From the NCBI RefSeq assembly GCF_004295585.1, contig NZ_AP019400.1:4376001-4440000 (forward strand): a stretch of DNA of 64,000 nucleotides, in the 5' to 3' direction. The notes under the pieces are model-generated. The model was not told where the DNA came from, ran no database searches, and saw nothing but the letters and a program-made list of their open reading frames with translations. The translations under genes were made by a program, and so were the position numbers. Each line of letters begins with the position of its first letter. Within the stretch, counting starts at the first letter, position 1. Source of the DNA: Cohnella abietis (GTDB lineage Bacteria > Bacillota > Bacilli > Paenibacillales > Paenibacillaceae). Shown piece by piece: positions 43,374 to 51,855 of this stretch.

Positions 43374-45098
43374 CTAATCTTCAATCGTGGACAAGTCACC
43401 TGTTGGCAAGTTTAGCTCCCAGGCTTTAAGCACCCTACGCATAATTTTACCGCTACGGGTTTTTGGAAGCTTGTCTTTGAATTCGATTTCGCGCGGAGAG
43501 GCATGGGCAGACAGCCCTTCCTTCACAAACTTGGAAATATCCGCTTTTAGCTCATCAGAAGGCGTGAAGCCTTCACGGAGAGAAATGAATGCTTTAATTA
43601 TTTCACCACGTAGAGGATCAGGTTTACCAATGACACCCGCCTCTGCTACAGCAGGATGCTCAACGAGCTTGCTTTCTACCTCGAAGGGACCTACACGCTC
43701 ACCAGACGTATTAATAACATCATCGATACGTCCTTGGAACCAGAAATAACCTTCTTCATCCTGATAAGCGGAGTCTCCAGATACATACCATCCTGGGATG
43801 TGGAAGTACTCAGCATACTTAGTTGGGTTGTTCCATATCGTGCGCATCATAGATGGCCACGGAGTCTTAATCGCCAGATTACCCATCCGGAACGGCGGAA
43901 GCTCGTTGCCTTGATCGTCTATGATTGCCGCTTGAACGCCAGGTATAGGACGTCCCATAGAGCCAGGTTTGATTTCCATGCTTGGATAGTTACAGATGAG
44001 CTGACCACCTGTTTCTGTCATCCACCATGTATCATGGATGCGTTGTCCGTATATTTTATTACCCCAACGAACAACCTCAGGGTTAAGCGGCTCTCCAACG
44101 CTTAGTACGTGTCGTAGGCTGGACAGATCGAACGATTTAACAACATCGTCTCCTGCTCCCATTAACATGCGGAAAGCTGTTGGTGCGCTATACCACACCG
44201 TTACTTTATATTTCTGTATCGTTGAATACCAATCCTGTGGGCTGAACCTTCCGCCGCGAACAACATTAGTAACGCCATTCAGCCATGGTGCGAAAATACC
44301 ATATGAAGTTCCCGTTACCCAGCCCGGATCAGCCGTACACCAGTAAATATCGTCTTCCCTTAGGTCAAGAACGACTCTTCCAGTGTGATAGTGCTGAAGC
44401 ATAGCATTCTGAACGTGGAATACTCCCTTAGGCTTTCCAGTTGAACCAGAGGTATAATGAAGAATAAGGCCGTCTTCCCGGTCAAGGAAAGTGAGTTCTG
44501 CTTCCTCAGAAGCGTCCACCATTGCGGAACGATAGTCAACAATTCCATTACCGGCTTCTATGTTATCACCGTAAACGATGACTTGCTTCAGATCCGGCAA
44601 TTCAGCTCGTGGTACACGCGGGAGTAAGGATGGTGTCGTGACGATAGCAACTGCTCCACTATCCAGCAAGCGATCCCTTACGGCCGTTTCCATGAATGCC
44701 TCAAATAAAGGTCCAACTACTGCTCCTACTTTGAGCGCTCCGAATAAAGCGAAATACAATTCAGGAGTACGAGGCATAAAAATAAAAACACGATCGCCTT
44801 TATTCACACCTAATCCGCGCAAAATATTGGCGAATTTGTTGGATTGCCTCGACAGTTCCGCGAAGGTATAGCTTTCTTCTCGCGAGTTATCACTGTAGTG
44901 TAACGCGATTTTGTCACCGCGACCATCGACTACATGGCGATCAATCGCTTCGTAAGCCATGTTAACCTTACCTGTTGTGGCCCATGAGAATTGGTTCTCT
45001 ACATCTGCCCACTTAAAGCTTTCTACAGCATCTTCATACGATTGCATGTTAGATACGGTAGCTGTAACTTCTAATTTCTCATCTGATTGAAACGTCAC
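43374..45098 (-). CDS. acsA: Acetyl-CoA synthetase
   Basis: Activates acetate to acetyl-CoA via acetyl-AMP; 574 residues. Motifs: LHYTSGSTGKPKG (AMP-binding), WWMTETGGQ, YVSGDSAYQDEEGYFWFQGR (hinge) and PKTRSGKIMRR near the C-terminus, whose lysine is the site acetylated by AcuA in B. subtilis. The GTG at 45098 is chosen: AAGGTGAT is six bases upstream and the N-terminus then matches the B. subtilis protein, whereas the ATG at 45131 has no ribosome site. A cre-like site lies 41 bp upstream. It is divergent from acuA-acuC. Confidence 0.96.
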   Translation of the reverse strand: MTFQSDEKLEVTATVSNMQSYEDAVESFKWADVENQFSWATTGKVNMAYEAIDRHVVDGRGDKIALHYSDNSREESYTFAELSRQSNKFANILRGLGVNKGDRVFIFMPRTPELYFALFGALKVGAVVGPLFEAFMETAVRDRLLDSGAVAIVTTPSLLPRVPRAELPDLKQVIVYGDNIEAGNGIVDYRSAMVDASEEAELTFLDREDGLILHYTSGSTGKPKGVFHVQNAMLQHYHTGRVVLDLREDDIYWCTADPGWVTGTSYGIFAPWLNGVTNVVRGGRFSPQDWYSTIQKYKVTVWYSAPTAFRMLMGAGDDVVKSFDLSSLRHVLSVGEPLNPEVVRWGNKIYGQRIHDTWWMTETGGQLICNYPSMEIKPGSMGRPIPGVQAAIIDDQGNELPPFRMGNLAIKTPWPSMMRTIWNNPTKYAEYFHIPGWYVSGDSAYQDEEGYFWFQGRIDDVINTSGERVGPFEVESKLVEHPAVAEAGVIGKPDPLRGEIIKAFISLREGFTPSDELKADISKFVKEGLSAHASPREIEFKDKLPKTRSGKIMRRVLKAWELNLPTGDLSTIED

Positions 45099-45138
45099 GA
45101 TTACATCACCTTCCCATTGGAATGCCGACATCCGAGTC

Positions 45139-45152
45139 CGAATGCGCTTTCA
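45139..45152 (-). promoter_or_regulatory. cre-like site upstream of acsA
   Basis: TGAAAGCGCATTCG on the minus strand differs from TGAAAGCGCTTTCA at two positions. It is located 41 bp upstream of the acsA start, between acsA and acuA, within CcpA-regulated loci in B. subtilis; ccpA is itself nearby. Confidence 0.65.
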
Positions 45153-45301
45153 TTATATTGAAATATTTGTATATCTACCTTTGACATTATACCACAGTGA
45201 GTGTGCGCTAGGCATAGGGGGAAAGCACTTTTTCTACTGCAAAAGGGACATTTTTCCTTAGTCGCCCCTCAAATCTGTTTCTTCCACTTTCAAAATTGGT
45301 G

Positions 45302-45307
45302 TATAAT
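45302..45307 (+). promoter_or_regulatory. Probable -10 of the acuA-acuC promoter
   Basis: TATAAT at 45302-45307, preceded by TTGGTG, 38 bases before the acuA ATG. The -35 (TTCTTC) is weak, which would fit an activated or extended promoter. Confidence 0.5.
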
Positions 45308-45344
45308 GGACTTCGAAGTTCTAATAGGCTGAAGGGAGAACGGC

Positions 45345-45977
45345 ATGGAGCATATCAAGTCTTATGTCCGCAATCCGATAGAACGACACGGTCGGTCTAT
45401 TATTGTTGAAGGCCCCGTAAGTCCTGAGGTATTAAAAAGCCTAACTCTGCATCCGAAGCTGGATGCATTTCGGAGACCGAAAGACCAGCATGAAGCATTG
45501 GTTGAGATTGCAGGGCTGCCAGAAGGCAGAATAATTATTGCTAGAGAAGAAAATGAGATCGTCGGCTACGTAACCTTCCACTATCCAGATGAGATGGAAC
45601 GCTGGTCTGAGGGTGGCATGGAAGACCTAGTAGAGCTTGGAGCCATAGAAGTTGCGGATGAATACCGTAATTTCGGGCTAGGGAAAGCGCTTATTTTTAC
45701 TTCATTTGAAAATGGGCAATTGGATAATATGATCGTATTTACGACGGAATATTATTGGCATTGGGATTTGGAATCTAGCGGATTAAATGTATGGGAATAT
45801 CGTGAGATGATGGAACGTCTTATGAAATCAGTCGGCATGGTATGGTTCGCGACTGACGATCCAGAAATCTGTGCCCATCCTGCCAATTGCCTAATGGTAA
45901 CTATCGGAAAAGACGTACCCCTCTCATCCGTAGAACAATTTGATAGGGTTAGATTTCGGCAACGCTTCATGTACTAG
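45345..45977 (+). CDS. acuA: Protein acetyltransferase AcuA
   Basis: A GNAT enzyme that acetylates and inactivates AcsA. The 210 residues match B. subtilis AcuA throughout: IIVEGPVSPEVLKSL, AFRRPKDQHEALVEIAGLPEGRIIIAR, the acetyl-CoA region ELGAIEVADEYRNFGLGKALI, TTEYYWHWDLESSGLNVWEYR, and the ending FDRVRFRQRFMY. AAGGGAG precedes the ATG. Its stop codon touches the start of acuC. Confidence 0.95.
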   Translation: MEHIKSYVRNPIERHGRSIIVEGPVSPEVLKSLTLHPKLDAFRRPKDQHEALVEIAGLPEGRIIIAREENEIVGYVTFHYPDEMERWSEGGMEDLVELGAIEVADEYRNFGLGKALIFTSFENGQLDNMIVFTTEYYWHWDLESSGLNVWEYREMMERLMKSVGMVWFATDDPEICAHPANCLMVTIGKDVPLSSVEQFDRVRFRQRFMY

Positions 45978-47192
45978 ATGAAAGGCAGGCGACCTTCTCT
46001 GTCCTCCAGAACGATTTGGATCAATAATGCAGCTTCCGGGCGTTATCTTTTTTCCGATGATCATCCCTTTCATCCCGTACGCCTGGAATTGACGGAAGAT
46101 CTTCTACGTAAATGTGGAGCGCTGGATAATGTTCAAATGACAGCACCCTTCTCGCAGGAAGAAGCCGAGAGAGCCATCCGGAATATTCATCGGAAGGATT
46201 ATATGGATACCGTTAACGCTCTAAGCACTCATAACCCTAGCCCGCATATCATTAGCCTTGCAGAGCAGTATGGCCTTGAAGCTGATGGGGACACGCCATA
46301 CTTCCCTGGGATGAATGACGCGGCTACAGCCATCACTGCGGGCTCGCTAGCGGCAGCTGACGCCGTCATGTCGGGGCGTGCGGATCGCGCCTTACATTTG
46401 GGTGGCGGGCTCCATCATGCGTTCCCGCACCGCTCTTCGGGGTTCTGCGTGTATAACGATGCTGCTACAGCTATTTCCTATCTGCGTCAGCAATATAATG
46501 CACGGGTATTATACATCGACACAGACGTTCATCACGGAGATGGCGTTCAGTGGTTTTTCTACACGGATCCAGAGGTATTCACGCTCTCCATACATGAGAC
46601 AGGCAAATTCCTTTTCCCTGGAAGCGGTTTCGTCCATGAGAGAGGCGACTCGTCAGGATACGGCGCTTGTCTTAACCTGTCGATGGAGCCCTATACCGAG
46701 GATGCCTCATGGCTTGATTGTTTTACACAGGCTGTGGAAAGCGTTGCCCTTTCCTTCCGACCTGACATTATCGTCAGCCAGCATGGCTGTGACGCTCATG
46801 CTTTCGATCCACTTGCTCACATTCAATGCAGCATGCAAATCTATCGCGAAATGCCGAGAATCATTCACGAGCTCGCAGATCGCCATACACAGGGCAAATG
46901 GGTAGCACTTGGCGGAGGAGGCTATGACCATTGGCGGGTCGTACCAAGAGCCTGGGGCATGCTATGGCTTGAAATGAGTCAGCACCCCCTGCTCTCTTCT
47001 ATTGACTCGAACCCCCAAGGGGGGCTCCTCCCAGAGAACTGGCCTCTTATCCAAACAAATCTTAAATCAGAGTTTCCATTACCTACCACATGGCTGGACG
47101 ATGTCGCCTCTTGGGAACCGATGCCAAGAAGAGCAGAGATAACCGCTAAAAATAAACAAATGCTTGAAGTAGCTCTGCAGCACGTTAGATGA
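45978..47192 (+). CDS. acuC: AcuC, class I HDAC-like protein deacetylase
   Basis: A zinc-dependent deacetylase that reverses AcuA action on AcsA. The 404-residue product has the HDAC fold: HRKDY (71-75), LGGGLHHAFPHRSSGFCVYNDAA (141-163, His pair 146-147), YIDTDVHHGDGVQ with Zn ligands Asp183 and His185, and SQHGCDAHAFDPL with the third ligand. The start abuts the acuA stop (TAGATG) without a ribosome site, so it depends on coupling. AcuB, which lies between the two in B. subtilis, is absent. Confidence 0.93.
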   Translation: MKGRRPSLSSRTIWINNAASGRYLFSDDHPFHPVRLELTEDLLRKCGALDNVQMTAPFSQEEAERAIRNIHRKDYMDTVNALSTHNPSPHIISLAEQYGLEADGDTPYFPGMNDAATAITAGSLAAADAVMSGRADRALHLGGGLHHAFPHRSSGFCVYNDAATAISYLRQQYNARVLYIDTDVHHGDGVQWFFYTDPEVFTLSIHETGKFLFPGSGFVHERGDSSGYGACLNLSMEPYTEDASWLDCFTQAVESVALSFRPDIIVSQHGCDAHAFDPLAHIQCSMQIYREMPRIIHELADRHTQGKWVALGGGGYDHWRVVPRAWGMLWLEMSQHPLLSSIDSNPQGGLLPENWPLIQTNLKSEFPLPTTWLDDVASWEPMPRRAEITAKNKQMLEVALQHVR

Positions 47193-47222
47193 TTATGCTC
47201 TAATTGCAGCACTGGAATAACC

Positions 47223-47272
47223 AAGCATACACGTTGAACGCCGTCCTTTTGCGGCGTTCAACGTTTTTTTTG
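47223..47272 (+). terminator. Terminator of acuA-acuC, which is also an element B hairpin
   Basis: ACGTTGAACGCCG-TCCTTTT-CGGCGTTCAACGT followed by eight T. It carries the AAGCATACACG start of element B, so a repeat hairpin appears to serve as the terminator. Confidence 0.85.
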
Positions 47273-47768
47273 GCACCTTGCGCAGCTCCCCGCGCGAGGT
47301 GTAACGGTGCTTGATGGCTGTCAACCTCAAATGTCTGAGGTTATTCAGATATGGATCGCGAGACATATGGCTTACGAACTCAGTAACTCTTATTTGATCA
47401 AAAACTAATGGTTTTATATTTTAAAGAACTCCAGACATCTTATATCCACTAAAATAGCACCTTTCCCCCTATATTTACCTCAATAACGCTACTGGAGTTC
47501 GTAAGAAAAAATAAGTAGTCAATTTGTCGGTAATAAGCACAATAGGGTTCGTTAGCTAGGACACACCTTCCCTCTAGCATGTGCGATGCCGTAAGCGAGG
47601 TCGTAATCGGTATCCGGAATGTAGCGGGATGCGAGGTGCCGTAAGCAAGGTCGTAATTGGTTTGGGCAAAGTAGTGGAATGCGGCGGGGTGCGGTTGGAT
47701 ACGGTAGATAATAAACTGTCTAGCTTCTCTAAATAGGGTAATGGTTTTATACGTTCTTATATATTGCG
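47273..47768. other. Gene-free interval between acuC and mtnN
   Basis: About 500 bp with element A copy 3 and G-rich direct repeats (47581-47700); no supported gene or RNA. Confidence 0.6.
47366..47585. repeat. Dispersed element A, copy 3
   Basis: Third copy of the element at 757 and 31931. The inner inverted repeat is perfect here: GAACTCCAG (47426-47434) against CTGGAGTTC (47492-47500). Outer pairing: GGCTTACGAAC (47369-47379) against GTTCGTTAGCT (47547-47557). No reading frame is shared among copies. It is followed by a 50-bp direct repeat: GTAAGCGAGGTCGTAATCGG at 47591 and GTAAGCAAGGTCGTAATTGG at 47641. Confidence 0.78.
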
Positions 47769-47817
47769 TGAAAAGCCTTCAAAGCCATTGTAGCGATGGC
47801 ATTGAAGGCTTTTTGTA
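47769..47817. terminator. Terminator of mtnN
   Basis: AAAAGCCTTCAAAGCCAT-TGTAGCG-ATGGCATTGAAGGCTTTTT forms a long stem reading on both strands. Confidence 0.9.
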
Positions 47818-47835
47818 TGGCTATACTGCTTTGAC

Positions 47836-48537
47836 TTACAACCCTTTTATCATCTCATCAACAATCGCAAAAGATCGATTAGCAGCTTCAATAGTGAACT
47901 CAGCAAAATTAACATCTGCTGATCCATCGGCTTTATCAGACATAGAACGGATAATAACGTGCGGAATGTCGTTCATGAAGCATACTTGTGCAACCGACGC
48001 CCCTTCCATTTCCGTACAAGCGCCGCCTAGCTCCTCATATAATCCCTTTACTATAGCACGGTCAGCAATAAACTGATCTCCTGACAATACCTTACCTGTT
48101 ATACATCGACCCGGAAATACCCTCTGGCCCGCTTCCTCAGCCAATTGAATAAGTCTACTATCAGCCGGATATTCCGAAACATCCTGATAGGGAATCGTAC
48201 CTCGCGGGAAACCAAGCGGTGTAGCGTCCACATCATGCTGCAGGCTGCTTGAAGAAATGACAATATCGCCGATATTAAGCGTTGGATCGACTGCTCCCGC
48301 AACTCCGGTAAAAATGACAGCATCCGCACCGAAACGATCGATTAGAACCTGAGTGCAAACCGCTGCATTTACTTTACCTACACCAGAACGAGTTATGACG
48401 ACCTTCCTGCCCTCAAACTCACCACGATAATAAGTAATGCCTGCATGCTGCTCACTCGCTTTATTATCCAATTTAGCAAGCAGCAATTTTATTTCCTCTT
48501 GCATTGCTCCGATAATGCCAATAGTTCCAAATGCCAT
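47836..48537 (-). CDS. mtnN: 5'-methylthioadenosine/S-adenosylhomocysteine nucleosidase
   Basis: Cleaves adenine from MTA, SAH and 5'-deoxyadenosine, recycling products of SAM use. The 233 residues start MAFGTIGIIGAMQEEIKLLL. Motifs: VITRSGVGKVNAA, FTGVAGAVDPTLNIGD, CTEMEGASVAQVC with catalytic Glu, and RSMSDKADGSADVNF with catalytic Asp. AAGGTGACC precedes the ATG; an in-frame GTG lies two codons earlier. It is monocistronic between ccpA and element A. Confidence 0.95.
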   Translation of the reverse strand: MAFGTIGIIGAMQEEIKLLLAKLDNKASEQHAGITYYRGEFEGRKVVITRSGVGKVNAAVCTQVLIDRFGADAVIFTGVAGAVDPTLNIGDIVISSSSLQHDVDATPLGFPRGTIPYQDVSEYPADSRLIQLAEEAGQRVFPGRCITGKVLSGDQFIADRAIVKGLYEELGGACTEMEGASVAQVCFMNDIPHVIIRSMSDKADGSADVNFAEFTIEAANRSFAIVDEMIKGL

Positions 48538-48625
48538 GGTCACCTTCCCTTTCCAAGCCTCTAAATAAATAGCCCCGCATCGGTCATAAAAGAACCGTTA
48601 CAGGGCTTACTATTTGTAAATAGGT

Positions 48626-49639
48626 TTATTTGCCTTTAGGACCTGTAACAGAACGACGAGTGATTAATTCGTGCGGCAATGTTACCTTAGCATTTTCTAC
48701 CGTTTCCTTCTTCATCAGCTTCGTAAGAAGTCTCATGGATACCGCACCAATATCGTACATCGGCTGCGCAACCGTTGTTAGAAGAGGACGTACCATAGAG
48801 GAAATGCGACTGTTATCTACACTAATAACGGAAACATCCTCTGGGACGTTTAATCCAGCATCCTGGATGCAATGAATAGCTCCAATTGCCATTTCGTCCG
48901 TTGCCGAGAATATTGCCGTTGGACGCTCATTCAAATCAAGGAAATACTGCATGGCATCGATACCCGATTCATACTTGTAATTTCCAACGCGGACAAACTC
49001 TTCCCGATAGGGTAGACCCGCTTCTTCAATTGCGCGCTTATAGCCTTGATAACGTGCATAGCCGTTCGCTGGATCCTGCAAAGTACCGCTAATCATAGCA
49101 ATCGAGGTATGACCCTCTTGAATCAGTCGGTTAACCGCATCAAAAGCAGCAGCTTCATGATCAATGTCCACGGATGGAATTGTAGACTTCTCATCAGTCG
49201 TCGCACAAAGCACGATTGGAACGTTAGAAGTCTTGAATGCTTGAACATGCTCTTCGGTCACTGCACCGCCCATGAATAGCAAGCCATCGACTTGTTTCTC
49301 CAATAGCGTGTTTATTACTCGAATCTCTTTGTCTTTGCGTTTATCCGCATTACAAAGAATAATATTGTAATGATACATATTAGCAATATCTTCGATTCCC
49401 CTGGCTACTTCTGCAAATATAGCATTAGCAATATCAGGGATAACAACACCGACCGTTGTTGTTTTCTTACTGGCTAGACCACGTGCTACCGCATTTGGTC
49501 GATAGCCGAGACGTTCAATAGCCTCGAATACTTTCTTGCGAGTTTGCGGCTTGACATTCGGATTGTTATTGACGACACGAGATACTGTCGCCATTGAAAC
49601 CCCTGCTTCGCGTGCCACGTCGTAAATGGTTACCGTCAC
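48626..49639 (-). CDS. ccpA: Catabolite control protein A
   Basis: A LacI-family master regulator of carbon catabolite control; it binds cre sites with Ser-phosphorylated HPr or Crh. The 337 residues from GTG 49639 read MTVTIYDVAREAGVSMATVSRVVN (HTH and hinge) and continue through the periplasmic-binding-like core (FMGGAVTEEHVQAF, YPRYQGYKRA-type region, SATDEMAIGAIHCIQDAG). The GTG is preferred because it gives the CcpA N-terminus and follows TGGAG; the frame extends 17 codons upstream. Position near acsA/acu matches B. subtilis. Confidence 0.95.
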   Translation of the reverse strand: MTVTIYDVAREAGVSMATVSRVVNNNPNVKPQTRKKVFEAIERLGYRPNAVARGLASKKTTTVGVVIPDIANAIFAEVARGIEDIANMYHYNIILCNADKRKDKEIRVINTLLEKQVDGLLFMGGAVTEEHVQAFKTSNVPIVLCATTDEKSTIPSVDIDHEAAAFDAVNRLIQEGHTSIAMISGTLQDPANGYARYQGYKRAIEEAGLPYREEFVRVGNYKYESGIDAMQYFLDLNERPTAIFSATDEMAIGAIHCIQDAGLNVPEDVSVISVDNSRISSMVRPLLTTVAQPMYDIGAVSMRLLTKLMKKETVENAKVTLPHELITRRSVTGPKGK

Positions 49640-49769
49640 AATGATTCGCTCCAATGTTCGTGACCGGATGTTAAAAGCTTGTCCGGTCATGGATTATTAA
49701 GGTAATCATACGATAAATGCGTATGTTTAGCAATCTGACATGAGGTTTATACAAGATTTGAGCCTAAAA

Positions 49770-50129
49770 TTACGAATTATTCGTAGGAGAACCCAGCTTA
49801 TCGGATAAGAAAGCATAAGTAATATGCCAATGGGAAGTATCCCAAACCGGCTGTCCATCCTTAACTAGAATGGCTTGTGGGGAAGCATGCTTGATTCCCA
49901 ATTGCTCGGCTATTGCATTACTAACAGGACGATCTTCAATCACATGCACAATTGCAAATTCGACCGGAGCTGTCTGTGCATCTTTAATATAATGCATAAA
50001 TTCTTCATGCGCGCCTGCGCTAACGGAGCAGCTAGTACTGTGCTTGAAAACCAATAAAGGCTTATCTGAAGTTCCCTTAAGCGCATTATCCCACTGCTCT
50101 ATTGTAGTTAATTGTTGGATATTTGTCAT
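49770..50129 (-). CDS. ytxJ: Bacillithiol-system redox protein YtxJ
   Basis: A thioredoxin-fold monothiol protein (also called BrxC) that acts with bacilliredoxins. The 119 residues show the YtxJ active-site helix LVFKHSTSCSVSAGAHEEF, cis-Pro region KHASPQAILVKDGQPVWDTSHW and the ending typical of the family. Only one cysteine (Cys34) is present. GGAGGC precedes the ATG. It implies that the organism makes bacillithiol. It lies near ccpA as in Bacillus. Confidence 0.9.
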   Translation of the reverse strand: MTNIQQLTTIEQWDNALKGTSDKPLLVFKHSTSCSVSAGAHEEFMHYIKDAQTAPVEFAIVHVIEDRPVSNAIAEQLGIKHASPQAILVKDGQPVWDTSHWHITYAFLSDKLGSPTNNS

Positions 50130-50220
50130 TTCATGCTGCCTCCTTCAAAATTCATATTACAATCGTATCAGAAAAAAGTTCCATTCGCAAAAAAAGGAGC
50201 TGATAGACCCATGGTTTAAG

Positions 50221-50631
50221 CTATGACACATTATGCCCGCTCAGTTGAGATAATCTACTATGTAGCTCCTTCTTCCATTCCTCATCCTGCAGCGACGTAG
50301 CAATCAACAACAGATCTAACAGCTGATTAACTCTTTCCTCCGCTGTTCTAGTGATAACAGAAGCCTGCAATGGATCTGAAAGATTGGATGCCTTGGACAG
50401 TACTCCTGCCCATTCATGCACCTGATCGAAGGGGATACTGCCCGGTGCTGGCTGGTTTCCCAATTTCCCGACCAATTTTCCAACGTCCTCTTTAACGCCA
50501 GGGAACACATCATTACGACCGCAGAAGGAACAATTATATACCGGAACATTGTTGATATTCACTTTTTTGGCGAAAATAACAGTGCGAAGCATGAGACTCA
50601 TATCTCCTCCGCAAGAGCAGCGTTTAAGCAC
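50221..50631 (-). CDS. Zinc-ribbon protein of unknown function
   Basis: A 136-residue protein not recognised as a named family. It starts MLKRCSCGGDMSLML and has CSFCGRNDVFPGV (residues about 34-46), giving two Cys pairs (CxC and CxxC), a likely zinc ribbon similar in layout to YgiT/MqsA-type heads. The rest is helical and acidic, with EERVNQLLDLLLIATSLQDEEWKKEL. It lies alone, with gaps of about 70 bp to the VanZ gene and 90 bp to ytxJ. No toxin partner is seen next door. Confidence 0.65.
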   Translation of the reverse strand: MLKRCSCGGDMSLMLRTVIFAKKVNINNVPVYNCSFCGRNDVFPGVKEDVGKLVGKLGNQPAPGSIPFDQVHEWAGVLSKASNLSDPLQASVITRTAEERVNQLLDLLLIATSLQDEEWKKELHSRLSQLSGHNVS

Positions 50632-50700
50632 GGGATTCTCTCCTTATATTCAAAGAGCTTACCCGATTTATATTCGTTCAGACGACTATTAAATCCTGCT

Positions 50701-51111
50701 TTATCCCTCTCTGTAATTTTTGGATTTTTTCCTATTTACTAGAGAAAAGATAAGGAACACAAGCAGGCTTGCCGCAGCAGCCCCCATTCCATCATGCAGC
50801 AAATCAAGCGGATCGGGACTTCTCTTCGGTACAAAGGATTGATGCCACTCATCAGACAAGCCATAAAGCACACAGAAAGCAATATTTAACAACACTCCCA
50901 GCCAAGTTCCAGCCCGTCTTCCGAGTGCAAAGGCAACCGTTAATCCGAGAATAAAATAGGCCACATAGTGCATCGGGTTAAAATCGCTTAAACCTGGCAA
51001 CCATTTCTGCACCCATGGTAAATAGCTGTCCAATTGCTCGCCGCTCCGTGATGAGCTAATGAATATAGCTATCATACATATTAAAGCAGGGATGTATCTC
51101 CAATTTTTCAT
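50701..51111 (-). CDS. VanZ-family membrane protein
   Basis: A 136-residue protein with four predicted helices. It has the VanZ pattern: WRYIPALICMIAIFISSSRSG at the start, HYVAYFILGLTVAFALGRR, GLSDEWHQSFVPKRSPDPLDLLHDGMGA and a last helix ending in basic NRKKSKNYREG. VanZ homologues are linked to glycopeptide resistance or are uncharacterised; the function here is unknown. The ATG at 51111 lacks a ribosome site. A TTG 13 codons upstream, behind AGAGGAG, is an alternative that adds an N-terminal hydrophilic stretch. Confidence 0.85.
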   Translation of the reverse strand: MKNWRYIPALICMIAIFISSSRSGEQLDSYLPWVQKWLPGLSDFNPMHYVAYFILGLTVAFALGRRAGTWLGVLLNIAFCVLYGLSDEWHQSFVPKRSPDPLDLLHDGMGAAAASLLVFLIFSLVNRKKSKNYREG

Positions 51112-51266
51112 AAAGAAAGATTGATTCTTGCTGGTGGATTTGATTACCAAAATAGATCTCGCTCCTCTCAATGCCGATAATAACGTGAAGGAATGCCAAT
51201 GATTTGGTACAATAGATTCCTGAACGACAACATTTTATTATGCTTATTAATAGGAGGACTGCATAA

Positions 51267-51788
51267 ATGGCAGCAAGCAAAAGCGTAGTATGTTTGCTAG
51301 ATGATGAATTTGAAGATTTAGAGCTATGGTACCCTGTATATCGCTTACGTGAAGAAGGTGCCGAAGTTCTATATGCCGGCCCAGAAAAGGGGCGCAAGCA
51401 TATCGGCAAATATGGCGTTCCTGCTGTGGCCGATATTTCTTATGACGATCTAGATGTAAATCGGTTCGATGGTCTGCTAGTACCTGGCGGTTGGGCACCG
51501 GACAAAATACGCCGCGATCCCCGTGTTCTTGATTTTGTGCGCAGTATGAACGATGCTAATAAGCCGATCGGGCAAATTTGCCATGCCGGCTGGGTGCTCA
51601 TCTCTGCCAAAATTCTAGAAGGAAGAACCGTTACTTCCACACCAGGTATTAGAGATGATATGGAAAACGCTGGTTCCGTTTGGCTTGATGAAGCGGTTGT
51701 CATTGATCGCAACATTGTATCCGCACGCAGACCGCCAGATCTTCCACCTTATGCTAAAGCGTTCTGCGATTTAGTGTTCAATCGCTAG
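51267..51788 (+). CDS. DJ-1/PfpI family protein
   Basis: A 173-residue protein of the class I glutamine amidotransferase-like superfamily; relatives act as deglycases, chaperones or proteases. The acidic cluster DDEFEDLE (12-19), LLVPGGWAPD and the nucleophile elbow GQICHAGWVL (Cys105, His106) are present, typical of PfpI/YfkM-type proteins. GGAGG precedes the ATG by 11 bases. It is divergent from the VanZ gene, with a strong terminator downstream shared with ptsI. The substrate cannot be inferred. Confidence 0.92.
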   Translation: MAASKSVVCLLDDEFEDLELWYPVYRLREEGAEVLYAGPEKGRKHIGKYGVPAVADISYDDLDVNRFDGLLVPGGWAPDKIRRDPRVLDFVRSMNDANKPIGQICHAGWVLISAKILEGRTVTSTPGIRDDMENAGSVWLDEAVVIDRNIVSARRPPDLPPYAKAFCDLVFNR

Positions 51789-51796
51789 TCTAGAAA

Positions 51797-51855
51797 TAAG
51801 AAGTGCCTCCACGCTGCCGGGCTTCCCGAGTTAATGGCGTGGAGGCACTTTCTAG
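51797..51855. terminator. Bidirectional terminator between pfpI and ptsI
   Basis: AAGTGCCTCCACGC (51801-51814) and GCGTGGAGGCACTT (51837-51850) form a perfect 14-bp stem between convergent genes. Confidence 0.95.
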
